From Vicia villosa (Eukaryota; Streptophyta; Magnoliopsida; Fabales; Fabaceae): DNA of 64,000 bases. Positions within the stretch are counted from its first letter, which is position 1; the number at the start of each line of letters is the position of its first letter. The notes beneath the pieces are model-generated. The model was not told the DNA's origin. It did no database searches and saw only the letters and a list, made by a program, of their open reading frames with translations. The stretch is from contig NC_081185.1 in assembly GCF_029867415.1 (NCBI RefSeq), positions 81,193,553 to 81,257,552 on the forward strand. Direction: 5' to 3'. Below are positions 22,836-33,388 of this stretch, piece after piece. Made by a program: the position numbers and the translations under genes.

Positions 22836-23891
22836 TGATATGTTGTCGCGCGCGGATCAAAAACGAGTTATTTTGAAAAGATCGTAGATAACGACAAGTG
22901 ACTCGAATATCGTTCTCAAGGATTTTTGTGTTATATTAACTGAACAAAATGAATTTAAGGGGGGGTTGGTTGGTTGGTCGAAAAAATGATTATCAAAAGC
23001 AATTATTGAAATAAGCTCTTTTTGTGAAATAAGTGATTATGGGATAAGTCAATCTACCACTTCGGACTCATACCAATCATCGATTATTATAATTTCACTA
23101 CCCTAAGCGGATTCCATTCTCGTTCGATTACAATATAATCGACAAGCGCAACGATATTATACGAATTATATTTCTCGTTTGCCGAATTAAGCATTCGGTT
23201 AAGCAATAAACGGATTAACGATTAAGCATACGATAAACACGCAGTTATATTGGAAAACATAAATCAATCGAACCAAACAATATATATTATGAATATCAAA
23301 TTAAGCAAAAGATAAACAAAATATATAGTTGAAGGAAAAGGAATTTTATTGCAATACTATAATAATCTCATAGTTTTGGAACCTGAATACGGAAGATTAA
23401 CTCGAAAGGATTAGTTCGCCATGGATCAATTCGTACCACTTCGATTTTTCGTCAATAGTGACAGTGATGAACAGTGTTTCGGCTGCTGCCCTAGGAGAAA
23501 CTAAGACAACCCGTTTTACAATCCAACTGGGTCAAACATACGACCCAGGCCCAAAACTAATGACCCGAAACTTAAATAAAACTAGTGCTGCAACTTCAAC
23601 GAATTTTCTGGCCCTGCTACAGTCCGATTCTGACTTCGACTCCAACATAAGAATTGTAGCTCTTTCTCTTAGCTTTCCGGCGATTATTAGAACGCTTCAA
23701 TCGGACTCCTGGAACTCCAGATATGATTGTTTCCGTGCAGACTGCTAATGCTGAAAAATTAATACGAAAAACAAATAAGTGCAAAAATAAAATAAAATAT
23801 AAAAACAAATTAAAACATAAAAATAAATAAAACAAAGCGAAGAAATGCTTAGTACAAACATGGAAGAACGTGCATCAAAATGCACTGATCA
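22836..23891 (-). mobile_element. 3' LTR of the Athila derivative
   Basis: 1056 bp and clearly homologous to 31255-32308, with scattered substitutions and small indels. Boundaries are set by the flanking CATAC duplication and the polypurine tract at 23892. Confidence 0.9.
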
Positions 23892-24903
23892 AATTCCCCC
23901 ACACTTGAACTTTTGCACTCCGAGCAAAATGAAAAACAAAACAAAGAAAGCACAAATACATCAACAGTTACTCATCCTAGGCTACAAGTCTTCTTCGGGT
24001 AAGTTTGCATCGAAAGGTACTAATCTTGCACACTAAGGACATCGTAAGAACACTAACCACAGATATGCAGACATAAGCCTCCTAAATACACAAACCAATT
24101 CAAATCATATTATTATACCATAGCCTAACTTACTCATCCTTTTTGCTCTTTTTCATTCAGGCGCAGTCACATTAAGCCCGTTATCTCCACACACTTATAG
24201 CAGGACGACCGGTTAGTGACTCTGATCCTATTGCACGGGGTTCTGGTACTTATGTGGCATAACCCTTTGCTTACTCAGATGTAGTTGCGGGGGATCGGAC
24301 CGTAATCCTCCCTACCAAGTTCAGCACCAAAAACCGCTGAACCAACTAACAAAGAGTTTTGAAATCCTTTTTTTTAAGGTTCCACAACCGTTGGGTTAAG
24401 TGACCGGGTGAGGGTCACCAAACTTAGAAGGTGCATTACCTTTTTCTTTTTTTTTTTCTTTTTTTTCTTTTTGGAACATTCACTTATATTCATCGGCTTC
24501 CCTGTGTAAAGTGTGTGAGAGATGGTGCCGACTGCTAGAATAAACTACTCAAGAGCTGTCAGAGAATGAGAATTTAAGGCTAAAACATAATAACAAATTC
24601 AAATCAATTTCCATATGCAGGAGACTTACGGTGTTAGAACGATACCGATCTTGTGAATTTTTCCCAAGTCTCCGCAAACTCGACTCAAATCAGTTTAGAG
24701 CCTAAAACTTTCAAAACGATGCATTTTTTTTATATTTTTTTAAACTGAAAACAAAACAAGAAAACAAAAAAAAACAAAAATTTTGAAAGAAAACAAAACA
24801 AATAAATGGTTCTCTCCCCCACACTTAAGACATACATTGTCCTCAATGAAAGAACATAAATATAAAATAAGAGTGAGAGAAAGGAAAGAACACACCCGAG
24901 GAG
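23892..24903 (-). other. Athila derivative: non-coding 3' region and polypurine tract
   Basis: Holds the polypurine tract next to the LTR and a poly-pyrimidine run near 24440-24470. No gene is recognised. Confidence 0.6.
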
Positions 24904-25184
24904 TCATGGAGGATAAGTGATCACATAAGCAGCCTTTTCCAAAGAGATGTCTTCTACATTCTCTTCTTCCAAAGTGGGGATCTCATGGAGTAGCTTTGGG
25001 TAATGCCCATTGAACTTGGAATTTATATTAGTGTCTTCGCCTTTTATTCCAGGATCAAAGAAGAATCTTCGATAAGTAAAAGTTTCGAATGGGCATGTGA
25101 TCTTCTTTTCCACAACCTCGGAGATCAAAAGATTAAGGGGCTGCCTCACTACTTTTGTTTCACCTTCCACTTCAATTGAGACCC
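24904..25184 (-). pseudogene. Athila pol remnant, 3' part (RT fragment fused to pol tail)
   Basis: This continues the frame interrupted by the solo LTR; the reading resumes at the GACCC duplication. It contains a short RT stretch with TCPFETFTYRR, which resembles the Athila RT motif CPF-TxAYRRMPFG. It then jumps to sequence resembling the C-terminal tail after integrase (NGHYPKLLHE). The RT catalytic core, RNase H and integrase core are missing, so an internal deletion joined distant parts of pol. It ends at 24904. Confidence 0.65.
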
Positions 25185-28100
25185 TGTGGACCGTCCTTTC
25201 GGGCCATACCCCTCCGTGGGTGGGATACGTGAACTGACTCTTTTTTGTCGATCGGACGCTTTCGCGTCACTTTTGAAAAAGTTTACAGAGTCGCCACCGA
25301 CCTTTTATTTTATCCAATGAAGGAAAGGTTTATAAAAGAAACAGAAAAAAGACCTTTAAGAGATTCTGGGTAAGGGGGTAGGTTATACAAAGGGAAGGTG
25401 TTAGCACCCTTTGTATCCATGGTTATCCATGGGCTCTTTAGTTTGCTTAGCTCATTTGCTTTACTTTTCAATTGATTCGGAATGCTTTACCTGTGTTTTT
25501 GAAATACCTTTGCAAATAGAATTTGTAATGATCCTTGTGCGGATATATACAAATGTTTGTTTATCTTTCGAAAGATGTTTTGAAAAGATCGTTAATTTTG
25601 TAATGATCCGTGTTTGGATGTATACAAAATATTGTCTTTTGGAAAATTCGTTTTAAAAAAACAACAGTGTATGAGAATTTTGTTTGTTTTGATTTTGAGC
25701 AAGCAAACTAGGAGGTCTACCCTGAGTTAGGAGGTCTTTATCCTTGTTCCCTTTAAAAATCTATCCATTCGTCGGATATAAACAAAAGGTTCGATTTTGT
25801 ACTCGAAACAGTAGAAATGTAACTTTGATTTTGAAAAGAGTGAAAAGGGGTTACCCTAGGAGGTGCAAATGTGATTGTGATTGAATTCAGATATTTATCT
25901 TTGAAGTTAGTGATCTGACGGTTCAGTTTTATCTTTGACATACACGCAGTTTATATGGGTGCTGGAAATTAAAATGCGGAAATGTAAAGTGCAGAAAGTA
26001 AATCTACGCTATTACATCGATTGTGCGGGAAATGTAAACTAGCCTATTTACATGAATTTGACATCCTATACATTTATCTAGGAATTTTAAATTGCAAGAA
26101 ATAAAAGGCATATTTTTGTATTTTTGTGATTTATTTTAAATATAATTAATGCATTATTAATTAATTTAAAATAAAGAAAAGATGGAAATATGATTAAACC
26201 TAGCAAATAAGTTTAAAAATATGTACAAAATGTTTGTTAATTGATTTTAGAACAAAACTAATTTTTTTTTGGAATTTTTGAAATTTGTTTTTGGATATTT
26301 TAAGTTAATCAAAACATAATTATGCAAATAATTACACAAATAATTAAAACTTAAAGAGAAAATTATCCTAAATATGTACAAAATTAGTTTATGATATATA
26401 AACAATATTTAACACAAAGAACAATTTTTTTTTTTTGATTTTTTGACTAATTAAAATAATTAATAAGCAAATATACAAATACATACTAATTAATTATGAA
26501 AAATATTGAAATTTTGAAGAAAAATAAAATATTTTTGTTTCATAAAATAATATATTATTTTAGAAGTTTAAAATATTTTTTGTGGAATTTTTGGAAGTTT
26601 TTTAACTATTTTTAATTAATTTATCAAAGAAACTAAAATAAAAATAGAAAATAAAATTAAAAATATAAGGATACTGATCTGGTGTGGCAATTAATGAAGG
26701 AGCATGGTGAGCTTGCATGTGTGAGGCGTTGGATTGGCTTTGAGATTGATCCAAGGGCACAGATTTGTAGGTGCATGGTATGATGGTGTACACTGAATCC
26801 AAGGGGATTCAAAGTCTTTGCAGGGGCCCACGCTGGATTGACCAGCGAATAAGATTTGAGGGAAGGGCCACCTTGGCGCGCTGAAAAGTCAGACGAACCA
26901 CGCTTGGACGCGTGGTCGTCTTCAACCTCCAGAAGTGAGGTTTTCAGCTTCAAATAGCGGGGGTTTTTAACCTCCCCTATTTGGACGTTAAAATTCCAGT
27001 TTTTTAACAACCTATGAACCTGCAAAAAATACGAGTTAGAAATAGAAACAAGTGACCCAGATCCACTAATTAGAGTGTCCTGAATCCAAATATGTCATTT
27101 GTTTTAAGGTTTGAAGCTCCTAGCTATGGATACGAAGAAGATGAAGCTTAAACACTCATGGACTCGTTTTAATGGTGGAGCCTGATCCTCACGTTGGAAC
27201 ACTCATGCTAAGGCCCAGATCACACATATAGGTCCCCATAATGATGTTAGGGTGGTTAGTTTGCAGTGAAATTAGTTGCATATACAAAAACGAAAATAAA
27301 ACTCATATGTACATGAAGAGCTTTAAGTGCTTTATACGACTCTCATATGTCTATATTTAGAGCTCAATCTTACTCTATAATGTTTGAGGAGATGATTAGA
27401 AGTGTTTATTGGTATTGATATTGATTGGAAATTTGAATTTGAAAATTACAAAGTATATGCAAATTTTGAGAATTTTTGTGATATTTCTTGCTATACTCTT
27501 GCCCTATTTCGTGTGTCTCCCCTTTTGCTGAAGTATGATGCTTCTTTTATAGCCCAAAGTTGCTTGGAACTCAAGCTAAGAAGCTTTGTTGTCTTTGTTG
27601 AAAGTTTGATTTTTAAAATATTAAAAATCTTTGAATTGTTGACCAAGCTTGACTCCATTCAATGCTCTTGTCTTGCTCTTCAATTCTTGCAGAAAAAATG
27701 AAGATTCCTTGAAGTGAGTCATACTTGGAGGCCAAGCAACCATTATCCATGCATTTTCCTTTTAATTTTAATCTTAAAGTAAGATAAAATTATGCAAAAA
27801 ATGGCCAATAAAGATGTGGGCTTTGTCTTGGTCGTGGGAGGCCCATAGTAACATGGCAAAGATGTTTGGACCATAAAAACTTGGACTCATTTGGAAAAAA
27901 AACATTTTTGAGCAATGTTGATTTCATGCATTTTCCCAAAATTTAGCCAACTTCAACAAGGTGTAAATCCTTCAATTTTTGTCATATGAAGGAGATCTTG
28001 CACTTTTTGGAAACCTCAAAGAGTCCTCTAACCAATGTCTTTGGTCTCATATCAAAATGATTTTTGGTTCTCCTTGTGTGTCCATTTGAAAAAAGTGTCT

Positions 28101-29950
28101 TTTTGTTGACTTTGAAAATGACCTGTAATGTCTTTGGCCATATTTTTCAAATGGTGAATGCTATGACCATGGGATCAATTGCATTTGAAAGATAATTGAA
28201 TTTCCTTCAAAATGAGCTTTGGTTGACATTTTTTGGATGAAGGATGAGAGAGTTATGATCAGTCAAAGTTGAGTTGACTTTTCAGGCAAAAACCCTAATT
28301 TTGAATCTTAGGGTTTTGTTGATTTTTGATCTTTCCTTGATGAATTGTGATCATCCAACGATCAAATGTTGAATCCTTTGACAAAATATGGACTTTGACA
28401 AAAAATTTCATTTTTGACTGTCAGTTGACTTTTTTGGTCAAACGGGTCGTCTGTTGACTGTTTGAGCTGCTGACGGTGCGTCTGAGTGAATTGAAGTTTG
28501 AAAATTTGTATGATGGTACTTTGAGATGTATGGATGTATATGAAATCCATTTGAGCTCTCAAAACTTGTTGCTCCTGTTAAAACAAGAAAAACCCTGATT
28601 AGGGACTGTCTGTATAGGAGGCAGTTAAGCGTACCTGATTTTTGTGCAGTGTTGAGTCTCTGCTAATCGCGTGATATTCAGAAGACTTCTAACACAAAAA
28701 TCTTGGAAATTTGAATTGTGAATGATTGATTTGATTGATTGTACAAATCACTGTGAATTGTACTGTCTGCAGTTTGTCTGTCAACCGACTGTTCGTGTAC
28801 CGAAGCAGCAGTTAAAGTGAAAAATCAACAGTCAAAGTTAATTTTCTTTTTTGTTGTTTTTTGTTTTTGTTTTATGTGAAAAATGAAAGTTTATTTACAT
28901 GACTTGTTAGAAAAACACAGACATAATAAATAACTAATATTTACGGTATGCGGGCAAAATTACCGATAATAACCCTGAAAATCATTTAATGCACAGAAAT
29001 AGGAATATTTGACTGGCAGAAAACACACAAAATATTATCTTAGTAACTAAGCAATATTATGACAAATAGTACAACATTTAATACTGACAGTACAAATATC
29101 ACATACTATATTGAACAGTACGACGAATAAACGGTACATTTAAGAAATAAGAAATACGGCAAATTTTAAGAATGACGATTAATGACCCATGCTATGAACA
29201 ATAACATGTAGATGATTGGGAGCATAACCATTGCAGGTCCACACTCCTCAGGACTGTGCAGGCAGAAGAAAGTTGTGATCACCGTAGCAATGGTGACGAC
29301 TGTAAGAAGCAGTGTTTCTATCCATTTTGCCATTTTTGCTAGGGAAGAAGAAATGATGGATTATGAGGTAGGATTTTGAAAGATGATTTAGAATTTGATG
29401 TGAGATTTGTGGGAAGAATGAGAGGTATTTATAGAATGGAAAGATGATAGAGACGTTGGGGAATGATGTGATTCCGTACAAAAGGAAATTTGAGTGGTAG
29501 TGAGATTTGAAAGAAAGTGTAAGGTATTGTTGGGAAAAGAGAGATGGATAGAATAAAGTTGAGATTTGAATTTGAAAGGATAGATTTGAAAAGATTTTGA
29601 AAATAATGGAATATAGCACAAAAGTTAGTGGGAAAACAAAAACAATTGTTACCAGTACAGTGTGAGTTTCCTGCTTTTGCGCCTGCAAAAAGATTTAACC
29701 CTGCATGAACTGTGTTAGTACTATTTATCTGTAAAATAAATAAATAGTATTTGTGAAGTAAAGAACAGTATTTGGCGTTTGCGTAAGAATAAATTCCACT
29801 GTAAGCCAAGTTACTGTGTAAGAAAAATTCTGAAAACCAAGTTCTTCATATGTCAGGATATTTTGAAAAAATCCATGTTTATATGAGACTCTTAATTTTC
29901 ATATTGAAACTTTCCTGAAAAAAGAAGTGGGCAAATTTTGGGGTATAACA
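25185..29950 (-). mobile_element. Ogre-type solo LTR, complete, with perfect TSD
   Basis: On the minus strand it runs from TGTTATACCCCAAAATTTGC (at 29950) to GGTCCACA (at 25185): 4766 bp, within the known range of Ogre LTRs. The duplication GACCC flanks it at 25180-25184 and 29951-29955. Only one LTR is present and no internal region, so it is a product of LTR-LTR recombination. It splits the Athila pol remnant in frame. Inside are the conserved hairpin (25385-25416), TCGTCTTC (26916), and the hairpin CAAATAG/CTATTTG with an inner G/C stem (26951-26983). ORF-like stretches have no domain. Confidence 0.92.
25385..25416 (-). other. Conserved LTR hairpin (solo LTR copy)
   Basis: ATACAAAGGG (25385-25394) pairs with CCCTTTGTAT (25407-25416). 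On the minus strand the loop is TGCTAACACCTT. Confidence 0.75.
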
Positions 29951-30440
29951 GACCCTATGCAAAATCATGGACGGGCTAATATCGGGAATGTCGGCCAATG
30001 TCGACCCAATCGCCTTCTTATGCTTCTTCAAAACCTGCAAAAGCTTATTTTCGTGATCAAAATCAAGGTTAGAAGAAATTATAACTGGTAGCTTCTCATT
30101 CATCTCTAAATAAACATATTTTAGATTTTCAGAAATTGGTTTCAACTCTTGGGAATGTGGTTGTTCGATGGATGATTTGTTCCGGGCAGCCGGGGTGTCA
30201 AGAGCTTCAGCCGCATAAACGACTTCATGTATGACTTTATCTGCATGAGAAACATCAACCTGCAAGGCAGCCTCAATCTCAACACAAACAGAGCAAATTT
30301 TAGTGTCAGTACAAACATCACAAAAGTAAACATCATCAAAATCGGACAATTATGGAAAATCATCTGCAAACAAATAAGTACAAGTTTCATCAACAGTTTC
30401 AGAAAGCAACTCTATTTGAAAAATAGATTGCTCTTCCAAG
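29951..30440 (-). pseudogene. Athila pol remnant, 5' part
   Basis: Open on the minus strand from 30349 toward the solo LTR, and extendable upstream through one stop. It contains the pre-RT and RT N-terminal block characteristic of Athila: ELKPISENLKYVYL, then LPVIISSNL, then a KHKKAIGSTLADIPDISPS-like stretch (Athila relatives usually have IGWT here). It is interrupted at 29950 by the solo LTR. The protease is not recognisable. A CxxC-like Cys pattern (CDVCTDTKICSVC) near the start is of unclear meaning. Confidence 0.75.
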
Positions 30441-30445
30441 GGTTT

Positions 30446-30799
30446 TTAGTTTGATCCTTGAGCTTGTTGCATGGCATTCATCAAAGTGGCAAACTGTCCA
30501 ATCTGTGTTTGCAAAGTCTGAAGAGTAGAATCTATTTGTTGTTGATACTGGAAATTATTTGCAGCCATTTGTTTGACAATATCCTCTAGTGAAGGTTCGG
30601 AAGGTGCATAGCACACAACCTGAAATTCCTTTAGATGCTTATGCGGATCCTCACCTGCAAAACCATTAAACCTAGGCAACAAATGTGTTAAACCATATTC
30701 CAATTCAAAAGGTGCATCAGCTGCGGGATACTCAATACATAAACCATTATAGTTTGCATCAGGGGCAGCCAACTATCTCAAAGTTCTTTGTTCAGCCAT
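30446..30799 (-). pseudogene. Athila gag remnant with internal deletion
   Basis: The ATG at 30799 opens MAEQRTLR, followed by a stop, then LAAPDANYNG as in Athila gag N-termini. The GEDPHKHLKEF motif of the Athila gag core is present. The sequence then skips most of the gag core and joins the C-terminal part (PSLEDIVKQMAANNF, then QTQIGQFATLMN). It ends at 30446. Without the assembly core it cannot form particles. Confidence 0.8.
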
Positions 30800-31233
30800 G
30801 TTATCAACAAACACAGAAATACCAACTATGTCCCAAACAGGCAAAAACAAAGAGAAAGAAGAAAAACGATTAAAATAAAATCATAAAAATATAAAAACAC
30901 AAAATTTAATCTAATTAAGACAAATAAGAATTTTGGGAATTTTTTTGGATTTTTCGACTCTATGAAAACAGTTAAAAATTCATTAAAAATAGAAAAACGA
31001 TGAATTTGGCGATTTGGGGTCGAATTCCCTTACTCTTCTAGAGTAAGAGAGTATTGATCGCACAATTTTCCTGCTCCCAGTAGGCGAAAACAGATTATCA
31101 ATCAGACTCAATTTCCAAAAAAAACCATTTTTTCGACTAAAAAAGGCGTTATGGCCGAAACCGCGAGGAACATATGGCCTAAACGCACAAACACTTAACA
31201 TAAGATTCTAAAATTAGTTAATAACGATAAGAA
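30800..31233 (-). other. Athila derivative 5' leader
   Basis: Non-coding DNA between the primer site and gag. AT-rich with no distinct motif seen. Confidence 0.5.
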
Positions 31234-31251
31234 TCCCCGGCAACGGCGCCA
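31234..31251 (-). other. Athila-type primer binding site
   Basis: Minus-strand TGGCGCCGTTGCCGGGGA, three bases after the LTR end at 31255. This is the known Athila primer site, usually given as tRNA-Asp. Confidence 0.9.
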
Positions 31252-31254
31252 ATT

Positions 31255-32308
31255 TGATCCGCTGTCGCGCGCGGATCAAAAACGAGTTATTTTGAAAAGA
31301 CCGTAGATAGCGACAAGTGACTCGAATATCGTTCTCAAGGATTTTTGTGTTATATTAACTGAACAAAATGAATTTAAGGGGGGGTTGTTTGGTTGGTCAA
31401 AAAAATGATTATCAAAAGCAATTATTGAAATAAGTTGTTTTTGTGAAATAAGTGATTTTGGGATAAGTCAATCTACCGATTCGGATTCCTACCAATCATC
31501 GATTATTATAATCTCACTACCCTAAGTGGATTCCATTCCCGTTCGATTACAATATAATCGACAAGTGCAACGATATTATACGAATTATATTTTCCGTTTG
31601 CCGAATTAAGCATTCGGTTAAGCAATAAGCGGATTAACGATTAAGCATACGATAAACACACAGATATATTGGAAAACATAAATCAATCGAACCAAACAAT
31701 ATATATTAAGAATATCAAATTAAGCAAAAGATAAACAAAATATATAATTGAAGGAAAAGGAATTTTATTGCAATACTATAATAATCTCATAGTTTTGGAA
31801 CCTGAATACGGAAGATTAACTCGAAAGGATTAATTCGCCATGGATCAATTCGTACCACTTTGATTTTTCGTGAATAGTGACGGTGATGAACAGTGTTTCG
31901 GCTTCTTCCCTAGGAGAAACTAAGACAACCCATTTTACAATCCAACTAGGTCAAACATACGACCCAGGCCAAAACTAATGACCCGAAACTTAAATAAAAC
32001 TAGTGCTGCAACTTCAACGAATTTTCTGGTCTTCTACAGTCCGATTCTGACTTCGACTCCAACATAAGAATTGTAGCTCTTTCTTTTAGCTTTCCGGAGA
32101 TTATTAGAACGCCTCAATCGGACTCCTGGAACTCCAGATATGATCGTTTCCGTGCAGACTGTTAATGCTGAAAAATTAATACGAAAAACAAATAAGTGCA
32201 AAAATAAAATAAAATATAAAAACAAATTAAAACATAAAAATAAATAAAACAAACCGAAGAAATGCTTAGTACAAACATGGAAGAACGTGCATCAAAATGC
32301 ACTGATCA
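31255..32308 (-). mobile_element. 5' LTR of the Athila derivative
   Basis: 1054 bp, TGAT...ATCA, homologous to 22836-23891. Its outer side abuts the CATAC duplication at 32309-32313. Confidence 0.9.
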
Positions 32309-33180
32309 CATACACATACACATATATATCTTCTCCCCCTTTGTCATTATCAAAAAGGATGGGAAAAGACTTTTAAAAATATAGAGAAATTTATAAAAAT
32401 AAAAACAATTTATACCTTTCAGTTTTACCTCATGGTTGATTTCATCAAACATTCATCTTTGGTGATATATGATTTTGAAGCCTTTGTCACAAAGTTGATT
32501 TTTGCTTAGAAGATTTTGCTTTAATCTTTCAACATAAAGTACATCTTCAATTTGATGTGAAAGTTAGTACTTCAACTTTGTCAATGCCGGGAATTATTCC
32601 TTTAAGGTATTCCCATATGAAATAACCCTTGGACGTTTAGAACTATATATGAAAATTATTTTATGTCTCCCATCAAATGCTTAGAACCACCACTTCTCAA
32701 AAACACCATAGATTTTAAGTGGTCCTCAAGCAAACCTACAAAACAAATTAAGTTTGATTTGGTACCCAATGTGCTTTGGTTCTATCATAGTTAGGTCCTT
32801 TCTTAACCCACACATAATTACCACTTGCCACATTAAAATTTCTAACACAACAAGCATTAGGTGTATGGCCACTTAAACCACAATAAAAACATGTAGAAAC
32901 AAAGTTGCTTTTATATCTATAAACATAGGATTTATTTTAAGGAAATCTCTTCTTAGGATGGTGATGAACCACTTTAGGCTTGTTAACTTTCTCTTGGGAT
33001 GTTTGGTCACTAACCTTAACAAAAATAGTTTTGTTAGAACTTGGTTTTGAGAACTTTGAATAACCAAGTCCACTTTTATCATTAGAATATCTTTGTTGAC
33101 TAAGGTCATACTCCAAACCAATTTGTCATTTTTCATATCTTTCAAGAAATCTCTTTAATTGGACAATTTGGAAGGAAAGT
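32309..33180 (-). pseudogene. Minus-strand copia gag remnant (zinc knuckle)
   Basis: On the minus strand one frame reads a CCHC knuckle, CFYCGLSGHTPNAC (about 32894-32853), followed by a GPNYDRTKAHWVPNQT tail and a stop near 32735, as in SIRE-type gag ends. A stop lies about 20 codons upstream of the knuckle. The gag N-terminus is lost at about 33180. Pol is absent: after gag only about 0.6 kb of non-coding DNA leads (across the Athila insertion) to the polypurine tract at 22631. This copia was therefore a deletion derivative. Confidence 0.75.
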
Positions 33181-33388
33181 GATTCACAATCAAATCAAAT
33201 ATGTCAAGATTTCAAACAACATGTACTGATGTGGTGGTACAAAATGTCACAACATATGTCAGGACATCTAGTTTTTTAATGTAAGCTCATACTCAGTTGT
33301 ATCAGTTTAAACTAGATGTTATGACATGTTGCTTAACACCTTTCAAGAACTATGTTTTAGCAAAATTATGTCAATCCCTAAAACTATG
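33181..33388 (-). mobile_element. Copia LTR fragment, distal to a solo-LTR insertion
   Basis: Most likely the continuation of the copia LTR whose first bases (TGTTAGATC on the minus strand) lie at 37003-37015. The solo LTR at 33389-37002 separates the two parts. The fragment ends at about 33180 against the gag remnant of another copia. Confidence 0.5.

Larger units (their letters stand above)
22836..32308 (-). mobile_element. Athila-lineage deletion derivative with both LTRs
   Basis: The LTRs lie at 22836-23891 and 31255-32308, both with TGAT...ATCA ends. The target duplication CATAC is perfect (22831-22835 and 32309-32313). The primer site (31234-31251) reads TGGCGCCGTTGCCGGGGA on the minus strand, as in Athila elements. 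The polypurine tract, GTGTGGGGGAATT on the minus strand, lies at 23892-23904. Without the nested solo LTR the internal part is only about 2.6 kb, holding gag ends, the RT N-terminal part and a tail of pol. The element is therefore non-autonomous. It sits in the minus-strand copia. Confidence 0.9.

Noticed and set aside
22839..22843. Athila LTR boundary at TGTCGCG (22844/31263)
   Set aside because: With that boundary there is no target duplication and an 11-base gap to the primer site; starting at TGAT eight bases earlier gives perfect CATAC flanks.
27402..27701. 99-codon ORF inside the solo LTR
   Set aside because: No recognisable domain, low-complexity F/L/S composition, and lies in LTR DNA.
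1..29950. A single giant inverted repeat formed by the LTRs at 1-1862 and 25185-29950
   Set aside because: They are independent insertions of related LTRs in opposite orientation; the second has its own GACCC duplication.
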